From Acidobacteriota bacterium (lineage in GTDB: Bacteria; Acidobacteriota; Terriglobia; UBA7540), in contig JAKAWN010000027.1 of NCBI GenBank assembly GCA_021827245.1, forward strand, positions 1-30,390: DNA of 30,390 nt. Reading direction: 5' to 3'. The translations under genes and the position numbers were made by a program. Position 1 is the stretch's first letter, and each line of letters starts with the position of its first letter. The notes under the pieces were generated by a model. That model had not been told where the DNA came from, ran no database searches, and saw only the letters and a program-made list of their open reading frames with translations. This document shows, piece by piece, positions 14,195 through 21,929 of the stretch.

Positions 14195-15136
14195 CTAATC
14201 CCAGTTGGGGAAAGGTCTCAATGAACTTTGTTTCGCATCAATAATAAGTTGGCGCACGCGCCTCCGCCTCTCGAAAAGCCGCTCCGCGAGCTGCAAAAGT
14301 CGCGTCGCATCACCGCCGCACCACTCTTGCGGCACATCGCGAACGCATTCCTCTAGCTCGGAAGCTTCGATGTTTTCTACGCGGGATAAGTAAGGTTCAA
14401 ACGATTGCAGACCGCGCACGCCTTCATACACGAGTCGCCGCGGATAGAGGCTCCGAATGGGGCTGTCCGGGAAATTCCACTCCCCGTCGTTGAAGCAGAA
14501 CCCCTGGTCAATCAGCGTGGCAGAGTAGTGGTTTCCCTTCTGATCGATGGTTCGATGAAACACTACCTGACGGCCATCACAATTGCAGGTCCACTTGTCC
14601 AGTACGTAGGCGCCCAGGAATATCGAGGCAAGGTTGGTGACGCGGCGCAGCAGACGGTCAGGCAAGAAATCCACAACCAGCGTCCGGCCGGGAGCTCCGG
14701 GAAATCTCGATCCGAAATGAATTCCCGCAGCACATTGCTCTTCCTGGCCTGCGGTCTCAAATCTCAGAAGCGGCGTTCCCAAAATGAGATTCTCCGAGAC
14801 CTGGACAATCGCCCGGCCGGGAACCGGCAGCCGGATCAGCATCGCCAGCCGGCCAGCCAGCATCTCGTTTGCCAGAATTCTGACGTGTTGGGGATTGTTG
14901 CTGAACTTGACAACGTAAGTCTGGCCGTCATCACAGCCCATAAGAAACGGCTGGGAACCACCCCGCATTCGACGGATAAACTCTACGGCCAGGACCTTTC
15001 GAGTTTTCCCGTGTTCCGTCAATCTGGATTCGAGGATTGCCGGCGATTCAAGCCCGCTGTCCGGCAAGCTGGCTCGAGAGCCGAAATGTCCAGACTCCTC
15101 ATGCATCCCTGTTGGGTATTGGCGCGAGCCTCTCAC
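14195..15136 (-). CDS. HipA-like (PI3/4-kinase-fold) protein kinase
   Basis: A 313-residue protein resembling the HipA_2 kinase-like family. Visible elements, numbered from the GTG at 15136, are the ATP-lysine candidate K77 in YVVKF, the conserved N90-E91 pair, a catalytic loop of the D-x4-N-x-D type (D180, N185, D187 in LDKWTCNCD), and a metal-binding D210 in TLIDQG. In classical HipA the kinase is a toxin neutralised by HipB, a DNA-binding protein. No HipB-like helix-turn-helix protein is present here; the neighbours are a DUF3037 protein and an 80-residue protein. The start is uncertain: the region before about residue 33 has no family resemblance and no start candidate has a good ribosome site. 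Substrate unknown. Confidence 0.75.
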   Translation of the reverse strand: MRGSRQYPTGMHEESGHFGSRASLPDSGLESPAILESRLTEHGKTRKVLAVEFIRRMRGGSQPFLMGCDDGQTYVVKFSNNPQHVRILANEMLAGRLAMLIRLPVPGRAIVQVSENLILGTPLLRFETAGQEEQCAAGIHFGSRFPGAPGRTLVVDFLPDRLLRRVTNLASIFLGAYVLDKWTCNCDGRQVVFHRTIDQKGNHYSATLIDQGFCFNDGEWNFPDSPIRSLYPRRLVYEGVRGLQSFEPYLSRVENIEASELEECVRDVPQEWCGGDATRLLQLAERLFERRRRVRQLIIDAKQSSLRPFPNWD

Positions 15137-15304
15137 CTGGAGCCCGAAGCAAATGCGCTGGTTTTTCCAGGCTCTGAACTCGCCCGCCCAAGCAGCCTGA
15201 CGATTGCCCGTTGCCCACGGGATATGGGGAATTGCCTTAGGGTGGGCAGAATGCGAAAAACATCACCACCCTTCGTCAACAAACCCGGCCCGGTGGGTCC
15301 AAGG

Positions 15305-15703
15305 TCAGCGGCGCCTACCTGCCGATTTTCTGGCCGCTGGCTTCTTCCGTCCTTTGCTCTTCGGGGCTTTTTTCGATTTAACGGCCTGCTTCTTGGCCTT
15401 TGCTGCTTTTTTGGGCGTGGGAGCTTTCTTCGGCTTGGCCTTCACTGCCTTCGCCTTTGGCCGGGCCGCTCGGCGAGGCTTGGCGGGAACAGCCGCGGGT
15501 GGTCCGGGAGCCGGAGGAACTTCCGCTTCTACAGGCTCGACTTCTTCTTCCTTTTCTGGTTCGTAGGAAATTTCTTCGTCCAGATCTTCCAGGTTTTCCC
15601 CAAGGCCTTCCTCTTCCGATTCCTCCTCGTAGTCGGTGGAAAGCTCGTCTTCATAGTCCTCAAATTCCTCGCCAGCATTGTTTTCTTCGTTGTCGAACTG
15701 CAT
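15305..15703 (-). CDS. Bipolar low-complexity protein: acidic N-terminal half, histone-H1-like Lys/Ala/Pro C-terminal half
   Basis: A 132-residue, probably disordered protein. Residues 1 to about 62 are dominated by Glu and Asp with some Tyr. Residues from about 66 are Pro, Ala, Lys and Arg, with repeated AKAKK, PKK and KSKK units ending in GRRR, as in eukaryotic histone H1 tails and bacterial H1-like proteins. The basic half could bind DNA or RNA; the acidic half could mask it or bind a basic partner. Expression is probably strong: GGAGGAGG lies just upstream of the ATG at 15703, and a perfect TTGACA box precedes it. No enzymatic motif is present. Residue composition rather than homology is the evidence, so function is inferred. 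Confidence 0.75.
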   Translation of the reverse strand: MQFDNEENNAGEEFEDYEDELSTDYEEESEEEGLGENLEDLDEEISYEPEKEEEVEPVEAEVPPAPGPPAAVPAKPRRAARPKAKAVKAKPKKAPTPKKAAKAKKQAVKSKKAPKSKGRKKPAARKSAGRRR

Positions 15704-15796
15704 GGAATCCTCCTCCTAAGGTCGGCTCCCCTCAGAAGCCGGTCCTTTGCTGATCCCTGCGGTCGGGTCTCTAAATAAAAACTCCGCTGGGCCAGA

Positions 15797-15823
15797 TTTA
15801 TAACACTGCACATCCTCTGTCAA
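15797..15823 (-). promoter_or_regulatory. Promoter of the bipolar protein gene
   Basis: On the minus strand TTGACA (15823-15818) is a perfect -35 box. TATAAA (15802-15797) follows after only 15 bases; TAAATC at 17 bases is a weaker alternative. The leader to the ATG at 15703 is about 90 bases. The short spacer suggests either modest activity or activator dependence. Confidence 0.5.
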
Positions 15824-15850
15824 GAGGCATCATGGCATAAAAGCGCCGGC

Positions 15851-17896
15851 CTAATCCGAGACCCCGTATAAAGCCAAAACCTGTCCAGGCATAATCATGG
15901 AACTGTCCAGGTGATTCCATTCTCGGATTTGCGCCACCGTTACCTTAAAGCGCTCTGCAATTATCCCCAGTGTATCGCCGGGGTGAATCCGGTAATGAAA
16001 GACCGAGTTATGCGCCGTCTCCGGGCTGATGCGATGATTAGAAGCAACTCTTCTTGCACGACTTTCTCCGCTGATTCTCAGCATCTTCCCGACAACAATT
16101 GTGGAGCCCCGCAAGTGGTTCCAGCGGCGAAGATCTTCAACACTCACGTGAAAATGGCTGGCGATAACATCGAGCGTGTCGCCCCGCTGAATGCGGTAGA
16201 CACGGACGCCGTCATGCATTTCTGCTCGGAATTCACCTGAGTGACGAATCACTCCTGGCCCGTAGCCAAACACACTCAGCATCCTGCCGGCAATAATCCG
16301 CGAGCCCCGTAAATGATTCCAGCGACGGAGGCTTGATACCCTCACGTGAAAACGCCCGGCAATAGCACTTAAGGTATCACCCGGACGAATACGATAGCGG
16401 AAAAGGCGTCCTCGCCGGTAGAGTGGTTCACGGCCAGGAGGGAGCGGAAGAATCAGGTGTGCGCCAATTTCTGGATCGTCTGCCGGATCCAGATGATTGG
16501 CCTCGGCCAGCGCAGCGCGCGAAATGCGATATTTCCGCGCAATAGCAGAAAGCGTCTCCGCATGCTCCACCTTGACAGCTCTCCACCAGACTCGCTTTGC
16601 AGGAGGCACCTCCGCAATTCGTCTCTCATACAAATCTTTCGTTCCCTGCGGAAGATAAAGCACAAACTTTTTCGCATCAAGGGGCGTAGCCCAGGTTAGA
16701 AGGCTCGGGTTAAGGTTTTCCAACTCCTTGACAGGACTGTCAATTAGTTCGGCCACCAGCCGGAGGTCGGTAGGAACCGTGACGACCACATGGTCAGCGT
16801 CCAGGGGCGGATCGGGTTGAACGTCAAAACCGTAGGCGCGGGGGTCCTTGGCGATCAGAGCTGTAGCAATAATGATGGGGACATAGTTCTGCGTCTCCAC
16901 CGGCAAGGCGTGCAATTTCCGCAGCTTCCAGAAATTCGCATATCCCGTTCTCTCGATGGCGGATTGCACGCTTAAGGGCCCCGCATTGTACGCAGCCATG
17001 GCCAGATACCAGTCGCCGAATTCCTTGTAAAGATCTCGCAGATGCCGAGCTGCCGCTTCGGTAGACTTCAATGGGTCCTCACGCTGATCCTCGTACTGGT
17101 TGATCTTGAGACCGTATTCCTCTGCGCGGCCCCTCATAAATTGCCACATTCCCGTCGCGCTCGCCCTCGAAACAGCATAGGGATTAAAGGCGCTCTCCGC
17201 CGCAGCCAGATAGATCAGATCCTGAGGCAATCGATACTTGCGGAGCACCCTGGAGATCATAGGCTCGTAAATTCCGACCCTTTTCAGGATATGCTCAATG
17301 AAGCCCTGCCCCTGGTTTTGAAAGTACGTGAGGTAACTTGCCACATAATCATTGGTAACCAACGGGAGGTCCGATCGTACCGAACCCAGCTCCTGTTCAG
17401 CGCGCTGCCTGACCTTCGGATTCACTGGAAAAGTAAGTTCCGCAAACGATTCAATAGGCGGAGGCTCGTAATCGTGCTGCCTGAACGTGTCACCATCCGC
17501 AGAAGCTGAAGCCTCGAGCCCGTAAGTATTTTCCACCAATTTGTCGAATTCGGCGCTGAGTCGCTTGCTGTCCCGCACGTCCATACTGGATTCAAGCAGC
17601 AGCCTCAAAGCCCGGTCGAAATCCTGCCTAGCCTGCTCCAACCTACCGGCGTGATAGTCCTGCATGCCCTTGTTGTAAATCGCGTCCACCTTGGAGATCA
17701 GAACGTCAACGGGGTCGGAAACCGTGGTCGCGCCCGCCTGGACGGAAGGCGCCAATGACCCCACAGGGAGCGTTTTGGGAGGGGGGACTCTCGAAGTCGG
17801 CGGCGACACCGCAACCTTTCCATTGCGGGAACTGCATGAGCCAAGAATAATCATGGCTGCCAAGATAAGAAGTACGGGTTTCGTCCTCTCCTCCAA
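15851..17896 (-). CDS. mltD: Lytic transglycosylase lipoprotein, MltD-like, with four LysM domains
   Basis: A 681-residue murein hydrolase that cleaves the MurNAc-GlcNAc bond. The N-terminus is a lipoprotein signal with lipobox LGSC, lipidated at C21. A short helical, TPR-like segment is followed by the SLT domain with catalytic E234 in [15 protein letters not shown] and MAAYNAGP. The C-terminal part holds four LysM peptidoglycan-binding modules at about 441-485, 501-544, 567-610 and 635-678; modules 2 and 3 are nearly identical at [10 protein letters not shown] weaker LysM-like stretch lies near 370-418. The start is TTG at 17896: AGGGAGG lies five bases upstream and the signal peptide begins at once. 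A longer frame reaches 17977 but crosses the promoter, which rules it out. Confidence 0.93.
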   Translation of the reverse strand: MEERTKPVLLILAAMIILGSCSSRNGKVAVSPPTSRVPPPKTLPVGSLAPSVQAGATTVSDPVDVLISKVDAIYNKGMQDYHAGRLEQARQDFDRALRLLLESSMDVRDSKRLSAEFDKLVENTYGLEASASADGDTFRQHDYEPPPIESFAELTFPVNPKVRQRAEQELGSVRSDLPLVTNDYVASYLTYFQNQGQGFIEHILKRVGIYEPMISRVLRKYRLPQDLIYLAAAESAFNPYAVSRASATGMWQFMRGRAEEYGLKINQYEDQREDPLKSTEAAARHLRDLYKEFGDWYLAMAAYNAGPLSVQSAIERTGYANFWKLRKLHALPVETQNYVPIIIATALIAKDPRAYGFDVQPDPPLDADHVVVTVPTDLRLVAELIDSPVKELENLNPSLLTWATPLDAKKFVLYLPQGTKDLYERRIAEVPPAKRVWWRAVKVEHAETLSAIARKYRISRAALAEANHLDPADDPEIGAHLILPLPPGREPLYRRGRLFRYRIRPGDTLSAIAGRFHVRVSSLRRWNHLRGSRIIAGRMLSVFGYGPGVIRHSGEFRAEMHDGVRVYRIQRGDTLDVIASHFHVSVEDLRRWNHLRGSTIVVGKMLRISGESRARRVASNHRISPETAHNSVFHYRIHPGDTLGIIAERFKVTVAQIREWNHLDSSMIMPGQVLALYGVSD

Positions 17897-17961
17897 CTTT
17901 GCCTCCCTTTCAGATTCACTTCCTCTTGCTTCCCCTACCACAAGCGAAACGACATAGCCCG

Positions 17962-17990
17962 ATTTTACGTATGGCAACCTGCAAGGTCAA
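17962..17990 (-). promoter_or_regulatory. Sigma-70-type promoter of the LysM transglycosylase
   Basis: TTGACC (17990-17985) is followed after exactly 17 bases by TAAAAT (17967-17962). Transcription would start near 17955, about 60 bases before the TTG start at 17896. The box positions show that the upstream in-frame TTG at 17977 cannot be the start codon. Confidence 0.7.
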
Positions 17991-18172
17991 CCTGAAACAG
18001 CAAGGGTAGTCGGATTAAAACACTTTGGTTCGGGCTGACGGGACAAAGCAAATGTTGAATATTCGGTAATCGCCCAGCATAGAATAACGAGTCGGATGGG
18101 CGTCTTAATAAACCGACCGGACAGACTGCGTATCCCACTTCCCTTTGCAACCAGGGGCGTCCGGCCAAAATA

Positions 18173-18207
18173 GGGCTTCCCCGAATCAGCGCCAAAGCTG
18201 GAAGCCC
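18173..18207. repeat. Two-part inverted repeat upstream of the ABC exporter promoter
   Basis: GGGCTTC (18173-18179) pairs with GAAGCCC (18201-18207), and inside it CAGC (18187-18190) pairs with GCTG (18197-18200) around a six-base loop, leaving a seven-base bulge on one side. It overlaps the expected -35 position of the TATAAT box downstream, so an operator role is possible. No T tract. Confidence 0.4.
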
Positions 18208-18222
18208 CCGGGAGAATTCAGT

Positions 18223-18228
18223 TATAAT
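18223..18228 (+). promoter_or_regulatory. TATAAT -10 box of the ABC exporter operon
   Basis: A perfect TATAAT 66 bases before the ATG of the first exporter gene. The -35 region is poor (TGGAAG at 18199-18204, 18-base spacer) and falls inside an inverted repeat, which suggests regulated rather than constitutive expression. Confidence 0.4.
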
Positions 18229-18293
18229 TTAGTGTTTACGGGGCGACGCTGCTCCTGCCGCCTAACTTCGGCTACCATAAAACATAGGTACCC

Positions 18294-20039
18294 ATGCGAA
18301 ATCCTCTCCGCCCCCTGTTTCCATACCTCGCGAAGTACAAGAAGCGCTATGTTGTCGGCTTCTCCGCGCTCATCATCACTCAGGTGGTGGGCGTCACGAT
18401 TCCCCTGGTCATCAAGGACACCTTTGACGCCCTGACGCGTGGAGTAACTCTGCACAAGCTGGCCTTTTTTGCATGTCTGCTCCTGGGCATTGCACTGGTC
18501 AAGGCGATCTTCCAATTCTGGATGCGCTGGATGCTGGTCGGCATCTCGCGCGATGTCGAGTATGACCTGCGCAACGATCTCTTCCGCCACCTGATGCGGC
18601 AGGACACGCGCTACTACAACGAGCACCGTACCGGCGACCTGATGGCCAAGCTCACCAATGATTTGAGCGCCGTCCGTAATATCGTCGGGCCGGGAATCAT
18701 GTATTCGGCGAATACGGTGGTCACTGGAATCGCCACAATCACCCTGATGGCTCATCTGGATCTCCACTTGACGCTGCTGGCCCTGGCGCCCCTCCCGCTG
18801 GCCTCGGTTGCCGTAAAGTTCTTCGGCCAGAAGATTCATGAGCGCTTCGAACGGATTCAGGCGATGTACTCGGAACTGACCGAAAAAGTTCGCGAGAACC
18901 TTGCCGGTGTCCGGTTGATCCGCGCCTTTCGCCAGGAAGAACCCGAGATGCGCGAATTCGATCGCATGAACCGGCTCTACGTTGAGAAGAACAAGAAGCT
19001 GATCTTGATAAGCAGTTTTCTGTGGCCCGCTCTGGCGCTCCTTTTTGCCGCCTCCTTCTTGCTGATCATGGTCGTCGGCGGTGAGCAGGTGCTCTCCGGC
19101 GAAATCACAATCGGGACATTTGCCGCATTCAATGTTTACCTGATGTATCTGATCTGGCCCATCATCGCGCTGGGGTGGGTCACGAACATTATTCAGCGCG
19201 GGCTTGCTTCCCTGGGGCGGCTGTGGACCATTTTCGCGGCCCAGCCGGCCATCGACGATCGTTCTGTACCTGCAGACCCGATCCAAACTGTCAAAGGCGA
19301 CATCGAATTTCGCAATCTCACCTTTGCGTACAACGGGTATCCGATTCTCAGGAACGTCAACCTGCACATTCCTGCGGGTCGAACCATCGCCATTGTAGGC
19401 GCAACCGGCTCCGGAAAATCCACCCTGGCTGCCCTGGTTCCCCGCCTCTACGACGCTCCGGAAGGAACGGTGCTGGTGGACGGAATCCCGGTCCGTCAGG
19501 TCCCACTCAAGATCCTACGCTCTCATATCGGGTTTGTTCCGCAAGAGACTTTTCTGTTCAGCGACACGATTCGGGAAAACATAAAGTTCGGGGTCTCCGA
19601 ATCCTCAGACGAAGAAGTAGAGCAGGCGGCAGAGATTTCAAACATCCGGCCGGATATACTGGGTTTTCCCCAAGGCTTCAATTCCATGGTGGGAGAACGC
19701 GGATTGACGCTCTCCGGCGGCCAGAAACAAAGGGTGGCAATTTCGCGAGCCATCATCCGCGATCCTCGCATCCTGATTCTCGATGATGCGCTGTCAAGCG
19801 TTGACACCTACACCGAGGAAAAGATACTGCAGCACTTGACCCAGGTGATGGCAGGGAGAACCACCATCCTGATTTCACATCGTGTCTCCACCATCCGCAA
19901 CGCGGATGAGATTGTTGTCCTGCACGATGGCACGATTGCGGAGCGAGGCTCCCACGAGGAATTGCTGGCAATGAACGGCCACTACACGGAGCTTTACAAC
20001 AAGCAACTGATCGAAGAATCACTTGAAAAGGAAATGTAA
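18294..20039 (+). CDS. ABC exporter half-transporter, subunit with degenerate Walker B
   Basis: A 581-residue type IV ABC exporter: six membrane helices in residues about 15-310, then a nucleotide-binding domain. Walker A GATGSGKST is at 369-377, the signature LSGGQ at 473-477 is canonical, but the Walker B end reads LDDALSS with D498 where the catalytic glutamate normally stands. The H-loop histidine in ILISHR is kept. The next gene carries the complementary deviation. This pattern is that of heterodimeric exporters such as TM287/288 and LmrCD, where one of the two ATP sites is inactive in hydrolysis. Substrate is unknown: drugs, lipids and lipid A precursors are all possible, the last suggested by the adjacent lpxB. 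It is separated from the second subunit by 12 bases. Confidence 0.92.
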   Translation: MRNPLRPLFPYLAKYKKRYVVGFSALIITQVVGVTIPLVIKDTFDALTRGVTLHKLAFFACLLLGIALVKAIFQFWMRWMLVGISRDVEYDLRNDLFRHLMRQDTRYYNEHRTGDLMAKLTNDLSAVRNIVGPGIMYSANTVVTGIATITLMAHLDLHLTLLALAPLPLASVAVKFFGQKIHERFERIQAMYSELTEKVRENLAGVRLIRAFRQEEPEMREFDRMNRLYVEKNKKLILISSFLWPALALLFAASFLLIMVVGGEQVLSGEITIGTFAAFNVYLMYLIWPIIALGWVTNIIQRGLASLGRLWTIFAAQPAIDDRSVPADPIQTVKGDIEFRNLTFAYNGYPILRNVNLHIPAGRTIAIVGATGSGKSTLAALVPRLYDAPEGTVLVDGIPVRQVPLKILRSHIGFVPQETFLFSDTIRENIKFGVSESSDEEVEQAAEISNIRPDILGFPQGFNSMVGERGLTLSGGQKQRVAISRAIIRDPRILILDDALSSVDTYTEEKILQHLTQVMAGRTTILISHRVSTIRNADEIVVLHDGTIAERGSHEELLAMNGHYTELYNKQLIEESLEKEM

Positions 20040-20051
20040 ACCAGCGGTCTA

Positions 20052-21929
20052 ATGGCAGACAGTTTTCACGAAGAGGAAGTTCTCGGAAAAGCGTATGACG
20101 CGGGGCTGATGCGGCGTCTGCTTACTTACCTGCGCCCCTATCGGAAGGTCGTTTTCTTTGCGCTGATCGCCATCTTTTTCTATGGCCTGTTGCAGGCAAT
20201 TCCGCCGTACCTGCTGAAGGTGGAAATCGACCGCTATCTCGATCCCACTCATCACCGTCAGATTCCGCAATTTCTGGCGCATTTCCTCAGCAAAAACCCG
20301 CGGGTGGGAATCTTCCAGATTGCATTTGCAATATACGTGCCGACGGTTCTGCTGACCTTCGTCCTGCAATTCGCCCAGACATTCGCCATGCAACTGGTTG
20401 GGCAGAAAGTCATGTACGATCTGCGCAAACAGGTATTTGAGCATCTGCAGCGGCTGCAGATGAGCTTCTTTGACAGCAACCCCGTTGGCAGGCTGGTCAC
20501 GCGTGTTACTACGGACATTGACGTCCTGAATGATATGTTCGCTTCCGGTGTCGTGGCTGTCTTCGGAGATTTTTTCACCCTGGTCAGCATCATGGTCGTC
20601 ATGCTGGAACTCGACTGGAGACTTGCCCTGCTCACCTTTGCTGTCTTGCCGCTGATTGTTATCGCCACAGCGCTCTTTCGGAAAGCGGTACGGGAATCCT
20701 ACCGCCGCATCCGGCTGGCGATCGCTCGCATCAACGCCTATCTCCAGGAACATATCACCGGCATGACTGTGCTGCAGCTTTTCAATCGCGAGGGTAGAAG
20801 CTTCGATGAGTTCACAAACATTAACGGCGCATACTTGAAAGCATACAAGGATTCTATCCTCGCTTACGGGCTGTTTTACCCTACGGTCGAATTCCTTGGC
20901 GTTCTCGCCATCGCCGTCATCCTGTACAAAGGCGGCGACATGATACTCGGCGGAACGCTGACCGTTGGGACTTCGATCGCCTTCATCCAGTATTCGCAGC
21001 GGTTCTTCCGGCCGATTCAGGATCTCAGTGACAAGTACAACATCCTGCAGGCGGCCATGGCCAGTTCCGAGCGCGTCTTCAGGTTGCTGGACACGCCGGT
21101 CAAGGTTACCGATTCCCCACAACCGAAGCACCTGAAAGAACCGCGCGGCCTTGTGGAATTCCGCAATGTGGGATTCGCTTACAAAGACAATCACCGCGTG
21201 CTGGAGAACGTTTCGTTTACGATTGAGCCGGGAGAAACTGTCGCCGTGGTGGGGCACACGGGCGCAGGCAAAACTACGCTGACCAATCTCCTGCTGCGCT
21301 TCTACGATGTTCAGGAGGGTGCCGTCCTGTTCGACGGAGTAGATGTGCGTGACCTCAGCCTCCGCGATCTCCGGAATAATTTCGCAATTGTGTTGCAGGA
21401 CCCGTTTCTTTTCTCCGGGACGATCGCCAGCAACGTCCGACTCGGCACCAAAGGCATTTCCGACCAGCAGGTCCGGGAAGCGGTTCGACGCGTAAATATG
21501 CTGGATTTCATCGAAAACCTCCCCGATGGCTTCGGCGAACCCGTCAAGGAGCGCGGAGCCACACTCTCATCCGGACAGAAACAACTCATCTCCTTCGCCA
21601 GGGCTCTTGCACACGACCCCAGAATCCTGATTCTTGACGAGGCAACATCGAGCGTCGATCCGGAAACTGAACATATGATTCGCGAGGGGCTGCGGCAGCT
21701 TCTCGAAGGCCGCACATCCCTTGTCATCGCCCACCGCCTCTCAACAATTCAAAACGCTTCAAAAATCATCGTCATGCACAGGGGACGCGTGCGCGAAGTC
21801 GGAACCCATCAGGAACTGTTGCGTTTGCAAGGAATCTATTTCAAACTCTATCAGCTTCAGTATAGGGATCAGGAGCTTTTAGCCTCCGCCGGGCCAGCCA
21901 GAGGATCATGTCCAGAAATTGTCTCATGA
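20052..21929 (+). CDS. ABC exporter half-transporter, subunit with deviant signature motif
   Basis: A 625-residue ABC exporter subunit: membrane domain in residues about 20-340, then the ATPase domain. Walker A GHTGAGKTT is at 401-409, Walker B ends in LDE with catalytic E530, and the H-loop reads LVIAHR. The signature motif reads LSSGQ at 505-509, where LSGGQ is usual. In a head-to-tail heterodimer this LSSGQ would face the Walker A/B of the first subunit, which has Asp in place of Glu; both changes fall in one ATP site and the other site stays canonical. Its last 22 bases overlap the start of lpxB, so the two are translationally linked. Confidence 0.92.
   Translation: MADSFHEEEVLGKAYDAGLMRRLLTYLRPYRKVVFFALIAIFFYGLLQAIPPYLLKVEIDRYLDPTHHRQIPQFLAHFLSKNPRVGIFQIAFAIYVPTVLLTFVLQFAQTFAMQLVGQKVMYDLRKQVFEHLQRLQMSFFDSNPVGRLVTRVTTDIDVLNDMFASGVVAVFGDFFTLVSIMVVMLELDWRLALLTFAVLPLIVIATALFRKAVRESYRRIRLAIARINAYLQEHITGMTVLQLFNREGRSFDEFTNINGAYLKAYKDSILAYGLFYPTVEFLGVLAIAVILYKGGDMILGGTLTVGTSIAFIQYSQRFFRPIQDLSDKYNILQAAMASSERVFRLLDTPVKVTDSPQPKHLKEPRGLVEFRNVGFAYKDNHRVLENVSFTIEPGETVAVVGHTGAGKTTLTNLLLRFYDVQEGAVLFDGVDVRDLSLRDLRNNFAIVLQDPFLFSGTIASNVRLGTKGISDQQVREAVRRVNMLDFIENLPDGFGEPVKERGATLSSGQKQLISFARALAHDPRILILDEATSSVDPETEHMIREGLRQLLEGRTSLVIAHRLSTIQNASKIIVMHRGRVREVGTHQELLRLQGIYFKLYQLQYRDQELLASAGPARGSCPEIVS

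Larger units (their letters stand above)
17897..18293. other. Divergent regulatory region between the transglycosylase and the ABC exporter
   Basis: About 400 bases without a gene. It holds a good promoter for the leftward transglycosylase, a hairpin-forming inverted repeat (18173-18207) and a TATAAT box (18223-18228) for the rightward exporter operon. The middle, about 18000-18160, shows nothing I can name. Confidence 0.6.

Noticed and set aside
15251..15279. TTGACG-17-TCGCAT as promoter of the HipA-like unit
   Set aside because: The -10 box matches only three of six positions, so I do not list it as a feature.
14405..15778. 457-residue plus-strand frame
   Set aside because: Antisense to the HipA-like kinase and the bipolar protein genes; its Phe/Leu-rich end is the mirror of the Lys/Glu codons.
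16042..16420. Possible DNA repeat in the transglycosylase gene
   Set aside because: The similarity reflects tandem LysM modules within one protein, not a mobile or CRISPR repeat.
18222..19367. 381-residue minus-strand frame
   Set aside because: Antisense shadow of the first ABC exporter gene; charged, Gln/Asp/His-rich translation with no domain.
20049..21257. 402-residue minus-strand frame
   Set aside because: Antisense shadow of the second ABC exporter gene.
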